Positions 44,852 to 52,502 of a stretch of 64,000 nucleotides of DNA are shown in pieces. A program made the position numbers and the translations under genes. The stretch is from contig JAEYNY010000199.1 of NCBI GenBank assembly GCA_023412275.1, positions 3,290-67,289 on the forward strand. The letters are read 5' to 3'. The stretch's first letter is position 1. Every line of letters starts with the position of its first letter. This stretch comes from Bacillota bacterium. GTDB lineage: Bacteria > Bacillota > Clostridia > Acetivibrionales > DSM-1351. A model generated the notes under the pieces. It did not search any database. It worked only from the letters and a program-made list of their open reading frames with translations, and had not been told where the DNA came from.

Positions 44852-45813
44852 TTATCTCCGTTTAAGTTTGTCCTTGATAGTGTTTATCAATTGCTCTTTA
44901 ACATTTGAAATACTGCCTTTTATTGTACACCCGGCAGCCCTTTTATGTCCACCGCCTCCAAAAGCGGCTGCAATCTCCGATACATCTACATATGTCTTTG
45001 ACCTTAAATTTACACGGATTTCATTACTACTCTTTTCTTTTATAAGAACGGAAACTTCTACGCCTACTATGGACCTTCCAATGTTTACAATCCCGTCACA
45101 GTCTTCATCTTTGGCTCCTGTTGACTGAAGAAGGTCCTGCGTAATTGCTATTACGGATAACGAGTCATTTTCATATAGTTCCAGAAGCTCTATTGCTTTC
45201 TGGGTAAGCTTTAGTTTTATAAAAGTTGTATTGTCAAATATTTTCTGAGAAAGCTCAGCAACGTCAATACCTGTTGAAAGTAACTCTGCTGCTGCTCTAT
45301 GGGTTTCAGCAGTAGTATTGCCGTACTTGAAACCACCTGTATCAGTTGCAATGGCAGTATAAAGACACTTTGCCATTTCAGTATCAATTTCATATTTCAT
45401 TTCATTAAGAAGTAGAAATATAAGTTCACCAGTTGATGCAGAAGAAGCATCAACATGGTTATACTGAGCAAAATTAGTATTTGTAATATGGTGATCTATG
45501 TTTATAGTGACCGGAGCTTTAAAAAAGAGTTCTGCTCTTGTTCCGAGTCTACCGATATCTCCGGTGTCAAGGGCAATATTCAAACCCATAACTTCATCAT
45601 CTTCACTTATAAATCCGGCAAGCTCAATTCCGGGCAGAAATTTGTAAGTGTCAGGTATACTTTCTTCCATATACACAATTACCTTTTTGCCGGTTTTCTT
45701 TAGTGCTAAAGCTAATGCAAGAGATGAACCTATTGCATCGCCATCGCAGAAATATGGGGAAAAACAGCTACGCTTTCTGCCCCTTCAATTGCCTTTATTA
45801 GTTCATTTTCCAT
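44852..45813 (-). pseudogene. nrnA: NrnA-like DHH phosphoesterase, apparent one-base frameshift
   Basis: Bifunctional oligoribonuclease/pAp phosphatase family. A well-placed ATG at 45813 behind GGGGGA opens a frame reading MENELIKAIEGAESVAVFPHI, which then hits TAG at 45730-45732. The expected continuation, DGDAIGSSLALALALKKTGKK, is present in another frame, which runs in phase through DHH (INIDHHITN) and GGGGHKRAAGC to the stop at 44852. One base appears missing in the CATATTTCTGCGAT stretch (about 45750-45762). Reading from an internal GTG at 45676 would lose the DGD metal ligands. Either a real pseudogene, a sequencing error, or recoding. Order rbfA-nrnA-truB is conserved in clostridia. 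Confidence 0.82.
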
Positions 45814-45846
45814 CGTTTTATCCCCCGATAATTTTAATCAAACATG

Positions 45847-46200
45847 TTATTCGGTAAATTCCTTTTTTGCATCATCAAGAAGCTTGTTAATGTGGATACC
45901 ATGTTCAATAGATGTATCAAGTTCAAAGTGTATTTCAGGTGTATACCTCAGCTGAACTCTATGCCCAAGCTCACGTCTTATGAAACCTGCGGCACTTTTC
46001 AAAGCGCTAATGGCATTTTTCTTTTGTTCTTCATTTCCTAAAACACTGATAAATACCTTAGCATACCTTAAATCCTTGGTTACAGTGCAGGAAACTATAC
46101 TAACCATACTTGGAAGTCTGGGATCCTTTATCTCATTTTGTATTATATTGCTTATTTCCTTTTTTACTTCTTCTGATATTCTAACTATTCTGTCTGCCAT
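45847..46200 (-). CDS. rbfA: 30S ribosome-binding factor RbfA
   Basis: A 117-residue KH-fold protein that binds the immature 30S subunit and helps 16S rRNA 5' end maturation, notably in the cold. The start MADRIVRISEEVKKEIS and the segment LRYAKVFISVLG are typical. The ATG at 46200 is chosen because GGAGG lies 8 bases upstream; an ATG 15 bases earlier overlaps it. The gene is separated from infB by a terminator, so it opens a new unit with nrnA, truB, ribF and the hyp genes. Confidence 0.94.
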   Translation of the reverse strand: MADRIVRISEEVKKEISNIIQNEIKDPRLPSMVSIVSCTVTKDLRYAKVFISVLGNEEQKKNAISALKSAAGFIRRELGHRVQLRYTPEIHFELDTSIEHGIHINKLLDDAKKEFTE

Positions 46201-46306
46201 ACTATTAGCCTCCATCTGCCGCTATCGGCTGAATATTTTTTATACTTCTCCCTTATTCACATGCAGCGAATAAAGGAGGCTAATCATACAATTAACTAAT
46301 GCAATT

Positions 46307-46343
46307 ATTGACATCTATCTGTGTTTAAATACAGTATGTCAAT
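46307..46343. promoter_or_regulatory. Dyad upstream of rbfA containing TTGACA
   Basis: ATTGACAT (46307-46314) and ATGTCAAT (46336-46343) are exact inverse copies, enclosing CTGT...ACAG (46319-46334). On the minus strand the outer arm supplies TTGACA, a perfect -35 box, but the -10 at 17 bases (GATAGA) is poor. It could be an operator or a leader hairpin for the rbfA unit. Confidence 0.4.
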
Positions 46344-46370
46344 TCATATTCAAATTTCATTTTAATATGT

Positions 46371-46411
46371 AAATAGGTTGAATTGGATAAACCTCCAACT
46401 TCAACCTATTT
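46371..46411 (-). terminator. Probable terminator of the rimP-infB operon
   Basis: AAATAGGTTGAA and TTCAACCTATTT form a 12-bp stem with a 17-base loop, 21 bases after the infB stop. The following T content on the minus strand is modest. Confidence 0.6.
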
Positions 46412-46431
46412 TAATCACAGTGCTTTTATTG

Positions 46432-49400
46432 TTATCTCTTTACTTCTTCCATAATGAAGGCTTCGATTACATCGCCTTCCTTAATGTCTTTAAAACGCTC
46501 TATGGATACACCACATTCATAACCTTGAGCAACTTCCTTGACATCGTCCTTGAACCTCTTGAGAGAAGCAAGCTTACCTTCGTGAATAACAATACCTTCT
46601 CTGACAACCCTAACTTCGGAATTTCTCTGTACCTTACCGTCAGTTACGTAAGCACCTCCGATGGTTCCCACACCTGAAACCTTGAATGTCTGCCTGATTT
46701 CAATATGTCCAAGTACCACTTCCTGATAGGTTGGTTCAAGCATACCATTCATAGCAGCCTGAACATCTTCTATTGCCTTGTAAATAACACTATATAGTCT
46801 CATGTCAACTTCTGCATTCTTTGCAGCTTCAGTAACATTTGCACCCGGTCTTACATTAAATCCGATTATTATAGCATTTGAAACCTGAGCCAAAGTTACG
46901 TCTGACTCGGTAATTGCACCAACCGCACCATGTATGGTCTTTACTCTTACCTCTTCATTGCTTAATTTTTCAAGAGACTGCTTTACTGCTTCAACAGAAC
47001 CTTGAACATCGGCTTTTATAATAATATTTAAATCTTTTACTTTACCTTCTTTTATCTGCGTAAACAGGTCTTCAAGGGTAACCTTTGCAGTTGCTTTGAA
47101 CTGTTGTTCCTTCTGTTTGAACTTACGCTTCTCAACAAGCTGTTTTGCTACCTTTTCATCAGTTACTGCATAGAATACTTCTCCTGCTTCAGGAACCTCA
47201 TCCATACCCAGTATTTCAACCGGCATTGAAGGCCCTGCTGCTTTGATTGCATAACCTTTATCGCTTGTCATTGCCTTAATTCTACCAAATGAAGAACCTG
47301 CAATTAATGAATCTCCGGTTTTCAATGTACCTCTCTGAACAAGAACTGTAGCAACAGGTCCTCTTTCCTTATCAAGCTTAGCTTCGATAACTGTACCTTT
47401 TGCTTGTCTTTCCGGGTCTGCCTTTAATTCGAGCATATCCGCAGCCAGAAGTACCATTTCAAGTAATTGATCTATATTTTCTCTCTTTTTTGCGGAAACA
47501 GGAACCATTATTGCATCTCCGCCCCATTCTTCCGCTACAATTCCATATTCTGTAAGTTCCTGCTTAACCTTGTCAGGATTTGCACCCGGCTTATCAATCT
47601 TGTTTATTGCAACTATAATTGATACATTTGCAGCCTTGGCATGGTTGATTGCTTCAATTGTCTGAGGCATAACACCATCGTCAGCAGCTACAACAAGTAT
47701 TGCAATATCTGTTACCTGAGCTCCTCTGGCACGCATTGCAGTGAACGCTTCGTGACCAGGTGTATCCAGGAAGGTTATAAGCCTGTCATTTGCCTTTACA
47801 GTGTAAGCACCTATATGCTGTGTAATTCCACCTGCTTCGCTGTCTATAACATGAGCACTTCTGATGGCATCCAGCAATGACGTCTTACCATGGTCAACGT
47901 GTCCCATTACAACTACAACCGGCGGTCTTGGTTCAAGTTTTGAATCATCCTGAACTTCATCATCATCAAACAGTATATCCTCTTCACTTACCTGAATAGC
48001 TTTCTCGGTCTTTACTCCATATTCTTCAGCGATTACTGTAGCTGTTTCAAAATCAACATCGTTATTGAGAGTTGCCATTACACCGTAAGCCATCAATTTC
48101 TTGATAATATCTGTTGAAGTCTTTTTTAGGGATTCAGCCAAATCTTTTACTGTAAGTGACTCCGGAATGGTTATAGAAGTAAGTACTGCCTTTGGAGGAA
48201 TATACTTCTCTTGAACCTTTTCATTTCTTTTATTTCTTTGCTTCTTCTTTTTACCATCATCGTTATAGAATTCGTTAAAAATATAGTCTTCAGAGAGAAT
48301 TTCAGAAACTCCCTTCTTTTCTATAACTATCTTCTGAGGTCTGAATCTTTGCTTTGTGGTTGAATTGTTGTTCTTAGGAGCTTCTTTCTTTTGCTTTTCT
48401 TCCCTCTTAACGCTCTTGTCGAAATCTCTCCCCTGGAACTCTCTTCTTGCCTCGTTTCTCTGTGAGTCAAATGCTTCCTGTGCTACTGAAGCATCTGGCT
48501 TTGGTATATCCAGATTTTGTTGTCTGTACTGACCCTGTGGTCTGTCTGACCTCTGGTTGTTATACTGACCTTGCGGTCTGTCTGACCTCTGGTTGTTATA
48601 CTGACCCTGTGGTCTGTCTGACCTTTGGTTGTTATACTGACCTTGTGGTCTGTCTGACCTTTGGTTATTGTACTGACCCTGTGGTCTGTCTGACCTTTGG
48701 TTATTGTACTGACCCTGTGGTCTGTCTGACCTCTGGTTGTTGTACTGACCCTGTGGTCTGTCTGACCTTTGGTTATTGTACTGACCCTGCGGTCTGTCTG
48801 ACCTTTGGTTATTGTACTGACCCTGTGGTCTGTCTGACCTTTGGTTATTGTACTGTCCCTGTGGTCTGTCTGACCTCTGGTTGTTGTACTGACCCTGCGG
48901 TCTGTCTGACCTTTGATTATTGTACTGTCCCTGTGGTCTGTCTGACCTTTGAACAGGTTTCTCCGTTACTGGAACGTTGTTTGCAGATGAATTATGATTT
49001 TGAGCAGTCACCTGTTTTTCAGTTTTACCATGAGATTCTTCGTTACCATGTGAACCCGCCTCTTCCGGCTTCTTGGTATCAACGCTCTGCTGTGGCTTAA
49101 TATCTAGCTGTGCAGATGGTTGAGCACTCTCAGGCTTATTAATGCTTTTTTGCCCTTCTTTTTCAGCGGCAGCAACCTTATTATTTATCTGTGCTGATTC
49201 CGCATTCGAGCTATCATTTAATACTTTAGATTCATTTCCCTTGTTATCCGCCACAATTTTTTCCTCTTTATGAATGTCCTTATTTATTTTTAAATTATTT
49301 AAAATTTCTTCTTTAGGTGCCGGTGTTTCCTTTGGCACTACCTGTTGTACTTCATTCCTATTGCCTGTCGAATTCTGTTTATTTTTAAAATCCGGTTTAA

Positions 49401-49854
49401 CGTCCCTTACAAATCCGGGTCTTAAACCTGATGTACTCGATTCCACTTTGACATAATCATTTCTGTAATTTTTCTTTTGGACATTTTTTGTTTCATTCTT
49501 TGAAAAATTGTTAGACTGCGATGAATCATCTGTTTTACTATCAATAATTATTTCAGTCGTTCTGATAATTCTTGGTGCACTCTTATTATCTTTCTTTACT
49601 TCCTTTTTGACTTCTTTCTTCTTTTCTGCAACTGTATTAGTACTTTCTGCTACAGTTTTCTTTTCTCCAACCTCATTTTTTTTATCATCATGTCTTATAA
49701 CACCTATATGCTTATATAGTGCATCTAATTCATGAGGTTCAAGAAGGCTCATATGATTTTTAACATTTACATTTATCTCAGCAAGCTTTTCCATTAACCT
49801 TTTACTTGTAGTATTAAGTTCTTTGGCAAGCTCGTATATTCTAGCTTTTTCCAA
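46432..49854 (-). CDS. infB: Translation initiation factor IF-2 with 12-fold repeat
   Basis: A GTPase of about 1140 residues that places initiator tRNA on the 30S subunit. It has an N-terminal IF2N domain (residues 1-55), a long disordered region, a second IF2N segment near 565, the G domain with GHVDHGKTS near residue 650, then domains II-IV. The disordered part includes twelve perfect copies of RSDRPQGQYNNQ (the last ends YRQQ). The start is uncertain: GTG at 49863 abuts the AGGGGG site, so TTG at 49854 (MEKARIYELAKEL) is preferred. It overlaps the end of ylxQ. Confidence 0.95.
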   Translation of the reverse strand: MEKARIYELAKELNTTSKRLMEKLAEINVNVKNHMSLLEPHELDALYKHIGVIRHDDKKNEVGEKKTVAESTNTVAEKKKEVKKEVKKDNKSAPRIIRTTEIIIDSKTDDSSQSNNFSKNETKNVQKKNYRNDYVKVESSTSGLRPGFVRDVKPDFKNKQNSTGNRNEVQQVVPKETPAPKEEILNNLKINKDIHKEEKIVADNKGNESKVLNDSSNAESAQINNKVAAAEKEGQKSINKPESAQPSAQLDIKPQQSVDTKKPEEAGSHGNEESHGKTEKQVTAQNHNSSANNVPVTEKPVQRSDRPQGQYNNQRSDRPQGQYNNQRSDRPQGQYNNQRSDRPQGQYNNQRSDRPQGQYNNQRSDRPQGQYNNQRSDRPQGQYNNQRSDRPQGQYNNQRSDRPQGQYNNQRSDRPQGQYNNQRSDRPQGQYNNQRSDRPQGQYRQQNLDIPKPDASVAQEAFDSQRNEARREFQGRDFDKSVKREEKQKKEAPKNNNSTTKQRFRPQKIVIEKKGVSEILSEDYIFNEFYNDDGKKKKQRNKRNEKVQEKYIPPKAVLTSITIPESLTVKDLAESLKKTSTDIIKKLMAYGVMATLNNDVDFETATVIAEEYGVKTEKAIQVSEEDILFDDDEVQDDSKLEPRPPVVVVMGHVDHGKTSLLDAIRSAHVIDSEAGGITQHIGAYTVKANDRLITFLDTPGHEAFTAMRARGAQVTDIAILVVAADDGVMPQTIEAINHAKAANVSIIVAINKIDKPGANPDKVKQELTEYGIVAEEWGGDAIMVPVSAKKRENIDQLLEMVLLAADMLELKADPERQAKGTVIEAKLDKERGPVATVLVQRGTLKTGDSLIAGSSFGRIKAMTSDKGYAIKAAGPSMPVEILGMDEVPEAGEVFYAVTDEKVAKQLVEKRKFKQKEQQFKATAKVTLEDLFTQIKEGKVKDLNIIIKADVQGSVEAVKQSLEKLSNEEVRVKTIHGAVGAITESDVTLAQVSNAIIIGFNVRPGANVTEAAKNAEVDMRLYSVIYKAIEDVQAAMNGMLEPTYQEVVLGHIEIRQTFKVSGVGTIGGAYVTDGKVQRNSEVRVVREGIVIHEGKLASLKRFKDDVKEVAQGYECGVSIERFKDIKEGDVIEAFIMEEVKR
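48517..48948 (-). repeat. Twelve tandem 36-bp repeats inside infB
   Basis: Twelve 36-base units in frame, each encoding RSDRPQGQYNNQ; only the last differs in protein (YRQQ). Units differ among themselves only at synonymous positions (for example CTC/CTT in the serine-arginine boundary, TTGTTA/TTATTG over NN). Length polymorphism by whole units would keep the frame. Confidence 0.97.
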
Positions 49855-50179
49855 AACCTTCACCCCCTGTTTCGTTTGTTGAATTATCTATTAATTTAAG
49901 AAGGCCATTTTTAAAATCTTTTGATATAATTGAAACTACCGCTCTTAATTCTTTACCCGTATACTTACCAAGTTCAAGCTTTAGTCCGTACTCCCTGTAC
50001 GGAACAGAGCGGTAATTACACATACTTTTAAATTTGTCCTTCGTGTTTTCAGAAGCATCATTTGCAACGACAACAAGTTCAGCCTTTCCGGACTTTATTG
50101 TCCTTTCACAGGTTTCATCACCCGATAACAGCTGACCTGCTTTCTTTGCAAGCCCTAATAAGGAATAAACCTTATCCAT
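49841..50179 (-). CDS. ylxQ: L7Ae-family ribosomal protein YlxQ
   Basis: A 112-residue RNA-binding protein of the L7Ae/L30e family, of uncertain role in bacteria; relatives bind kink-turns. Family features are KAGQLLSGDETCERTIKSG near the start and VVANDASENTKDK near residue 37. It lies between rnpM and infB, overlapping both genes by a few bases, as in Bacillus. Confidence 0.92.
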   Translation of the reverse strand: MDKVYSLLGLAKKAGQLLSGDETCERTIKSGKAELVVVANDASENTKDKFKSMCNYRSVPYREYGLKLELGKYTGKELRAVVSIISKDFKNGLLKLIDNSTNETGGEGFGKS

Positions 50180-50444
50180 CGTTTTCCTCCAATTGGTTTT
50201 TCAGAATATGATATATGTCCATGTCAATTGTAGTCTCAAAAGCCTTTTCCAGTCTTTTAGCCTTAATTGCCTGTTCAAGACAATCGGCACTTCTGCATAT
50301 GTATGCACCCCTGCCAGGCTTTTTACCAACGAGATCAATACTGATTTCTCCCTCATTATTTTTTACCACGCGTATTAATTCCCTCTTTGGCTTCATTTCC
50401 TTACAGCCAAGGCACATACGCAATGGAATCTTTTTTTGCTTCAT
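50172..50444 (-). CDS. rnpM: YlxR family RNA-binding protein (RnpM)
   Basis: A 90-residue DUF448 protein. The start holds RMCLGCKEMKPKRELIRVV, and GRGAYICRSADCLEQA follows near residue 44; two cysteine pairs are present. In Bacillus this protein has been reported to bind and modulate RNase P, hence the name. It follows nusA by 60 bases and overlaps ylxQ by eight. GGAAGGTG precedes the ATG. Confidence 0.93.
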   Translation of the reverse strand: MKQKKIPLRMCLGCKEMKPKRELIRVVKNNEGEISIDLVGKKPGRGAYICRSADCLEQAIKAKRLEKAFETTIDMDIYHILKNQLEENDG

Positions 50445-50504
50445 CCATCCACACCTTCCATATTTTAATTTAATATCTTAATTCTTCCCAAAGGTGGTAA
50501 AGGG

Positions 50505-51653
50505 TCATTCAATTATAATATCTTCATGGTCATAATTATCATAATTTATACTGTCTGCATCAGTTTCATCTAAAAATCCACTGTTTAAGCTATCATCAAA
50601 AAGTTGTTTCTCAATTGACTGTCTTAGCTGGGATTCGCTCTTTATATCAATTTTCCAACCGGTAAGCTTTGCAGCAAGCCTTGCATTCTGGCCTTCCTTT
50701 CCTATTGCTAATGAAAGCTGATAGTCAGGAACCACAACTTTTGCAGATTTCTCATCTTCGTCCACGTCTACCCTTACAACCTTAGCGGGACTTAAACTAC
50801 TGGATATATAATCTTTTGGATCGTTACTCCATTTAATGATGTCAATTTTTTCGCCTCTGAGCTCATCAACTATAGCCTGAACTCTGGTACCCTTTTGTCC
50901 TACACATGCTCCAACAGGGTCTACATTTTCATCTTTTGAGTACACGGCTATCTTAGTCCTTGAACCCGGCTCTCTCGAAATACTCTTTATCTCAACAGTA
51001 CCATCATGTATTTCAGGAACTTCTAATTCAAAAAGCCTTTTTACAAGGCCCGGATGTGTTCTTGAAATCATAATCTGAGGACCTTTTGTAGTCTTTTTAA
51101 CTTCTACAATATATGATTTCAAACGTTCATTAAATCTGTATTCCTCACCGGGAGTCTGCTCAGTAGGTCCAAGAACAGCTTCAGTTTTACCAAGGTCTAC
51201 TATTACATTTCTCTTTTCTATCCTTTGAATTATACCCGTTACAATATCGCTTTCCTTATTGTAGAACTCATCGTATATAATTCCTCTTTCAGCTTCTCTC
51301 AGTTTTTGAACAACTACCTGCTTGGCAGTCTGGGCAGCTATTCTACCGAAGGATCTTGGAGTTACTTCCAATTCAACGTAATCCCCTATTTCAAGTGTAG
51401 GATTAAGTATCGCAGCCTCCCCGACAGATATGTCCATTGCTTCCATATCAGGGTCTTCAGCAACTTTCCTGAGTGCAAAAACTTTAACATCCCCTGTTAC
51501 TCTATCTATATTCACTTTAACATTCATTGCTGAACCAAAGTTTTTCTTATATGCAGAAATTAGTGCAGCTTCAATAGCCTCAATAATTATTTCCTTCTTT
51601 ATTCCTTTTTCTTTTTCCAGCTGTTCAAGAGCTAATATCAACTCAGCGCTCAT
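50505..51653 (-). CDS. nusA: Transcription termination/antitermination factor NusA
   Basis: A 382-residue RNA polymerase-binding protein affecting pausing and termination. It has an N-terminal polymerase-binding domain (1-125), an S1 domain (about 135-200) and two KH domains (about 230-345; VGACVGQKGTRVQAIV and LAIGKEGQNARLAAKL). An acidic tail of about 35 residues follows; the AR repeats of Proteobacteria are absent, as usual for Firmicutes. It starts 33 bases after rimP with GGAGG. Confidence 0.97.
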   Translation of the reverse strand: MSAELILALEQLEKEKGIKKEIIIEAIEAALISAYKKNFGSAMNVKVNIDRVTGDVKVFALRKVAEDPDMEAMDISVGEAAILNPTLEIGDYVELEVTPRSFGRIAAQTAKQVVVQKLREAERGIIYDEFYNKESDIVTGIIQRIEKRNVIVDLGKTEAVLGPTEQTPGEEYRFNERLKSYIVEVKKTTKGPQIMISRTHPGLVKRLFELEVPEIHDGTVEIKSISREPGSRTKIAVYSKDENVDPVGACVGQKGTRVQAIVDELRGEKIDIIKWSNDPKDYISSSLSPAKVVRVDVDEDEKSAKVVVPDYQLSLAIGKEGQNARLAAKLTGWKIDIKSESQLRQSIEKQLFDDSLNSGFLDETDADSINYDNYDHEDIIIE

Positions 51654-51686
51654 TTTCTTGTCAACCTCCGTTTACTAATCAAGTAT

Positions 51687-52145
51687 TTAAAATTTAATGA
51701 CCCTTTTTACTATAGCAACCTTATCTCTTTCAAACTGGACATCGTGACCATCCTGGTTAATTACAATAAAATTATCCTTTAAGCCAACCAATTCGCCTTC
51801 AAATATTTTTTTGCCGTCTATAGGTTGAAAAACCTTTACTTCAACAAGTTCGCCCTTATATTTAGTAAAGTCTTTCTCTGTTTTCAATGGTCTGTCAAGG
51901 CCTGGTGAAGATACCTCTAAATAATAGCTCTGATCAATCGGATCGTTTTTGTCAAGTAAATCACTTACCTGTTCGCTTACTGCCTGACAATCATCAATAC
52001 TGATGCCGCCGGGCTTGTCGATATAAACTCTCAGGTACCAGTTGGCACCTTCTTTAACATACTCAACATCCACCAACTCATAGTTTAAATTTTCTACTAC
52101 CGGTGATACAAGCTCTGTTACAGTTTGCTGAATATTTTTCTTCAT
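51687..52145 (-). CDS. rimP: Ribosome maturation factor RimP
   Basis: A 152-residue protein needed for late 30S assembly. The N-terminal alpha-beta domain (VDVEYVKEGANWYLRVYIDK) and C-terminal SH3-like domain (SPGLDRPLKTEKDF) are intact. It heads the rimP-nusA-rnpM-ylxQ-infB operon behind a leader of about 260 bases with two hairpins. Confidence 0.96.
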   Translation of the reverse strand: MKKNIQQTVTELVSPVVENLNYELVDVEYVKEGANWYLRVYIDKPGGISIDDCQAVSEQVSDLLDKNDPIDQSYYLEVSSPGLDRPLKTEKDFTKYKGELVEVKVFQPIDGKKIFEGELVGLKDNFIVINQDGHDVQFERDKVAIVKRVIKF

Positions 52146-52240
52146 GTTTTTTTCTGCCTCCGTAGTTAGGGTTTAAAGACCGGTTCAGTTTTGCCTTTTA
52201 CTCTTTTTTATGGCACAAATTTTTGAAACACAAAAACGTA

Positions 52241-52255
52241 GGCACTATAAGTGCC
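52241..52255 (-). other. Second hairpin of the rimP leader
   Basis: GGCACT and AGTGCC pair with a 3-base loop. On the minus strand the next bases are TACGTTTTTG, so it resembles a weak terminator or attenuator about 95 bases before the rimP start. A -10-like TATAAT lies upstream on the minus strand at 52298-52303, without a clear -35. Confidence 0.45.
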
Positions 52256-52357
52256 CTTGTAATAATTTTAACATGAACCAGACAGCTTACTGTCCTTATT
52301 ATAAGTTTACCCAGTTATACTCTTTTTAAGACCCAATAGAGTTCGGATAAACAATAA

Positions 52358-52377
52358 AGAGTGGGATTTCCCACTCT
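52358..52377 (-). other. First hairpin of the rimP leader
   Basis: AGAGTGGGA and TCCCACTCT form a GC-rich 9-bp stem, followed on the minus strand by TTATTGTTTATCC. It lies about 30 bases past the predicted start site of the rimP transcript. The gap 52146-52502 otherwise holds no gene. Confidence 0.55.
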
Positions 52378-52412
52378 CGGTAGTCAAGTCTATTAAACCT
52401 CTATCCTAGTGT

Positions 52413-52441
52413 ATTATACCACTATTATTTCTAATTATCAA
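52413..52441 (-). promoter_or_regulatory. Strong SigA promoter of the rimP-nusA-infB operon
   Basis: On the minus strand TTGATA (52436-52441), 17 bases, TATAAT (52413-52418), the best match to the housekeeping consensus in the window. It lies 62 bases past the polC stop and gives a leader of about 260 bases. Confidence 0.8.
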
Positions 52442-52502
52442 CAATTTATTGCTGTTTTATAAAAAATTGCTACTATTTAAAGTACTTTTCGTATTTGCTT
52501 TT

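Noticed and set aside
45455..45703. nrnA starting at the internal GTG (45676) as a complete gene
   Set aside because: The upstream DNA encodes the expected N-terminus, including DGDAIGSS, and a better start with a ribosome site lies at 45813. The short form would lack key metal ligands.
48517..48948. CRISPR-like array (36-bp repeats)
   Set aside because: The units are contiguous without spacers and encode an invariant peptide in frame, so this is a coding minisatellite.
48447..49100. A 217-codon plus-strand open frame across the infB repeat
   Set aside because: It is an antisense by-product of the 36-bp repeats in infB. It reads as a cysteine-rich repeat, but has no ribosome site, and variation between units is synonymous for infB, not for this frame.
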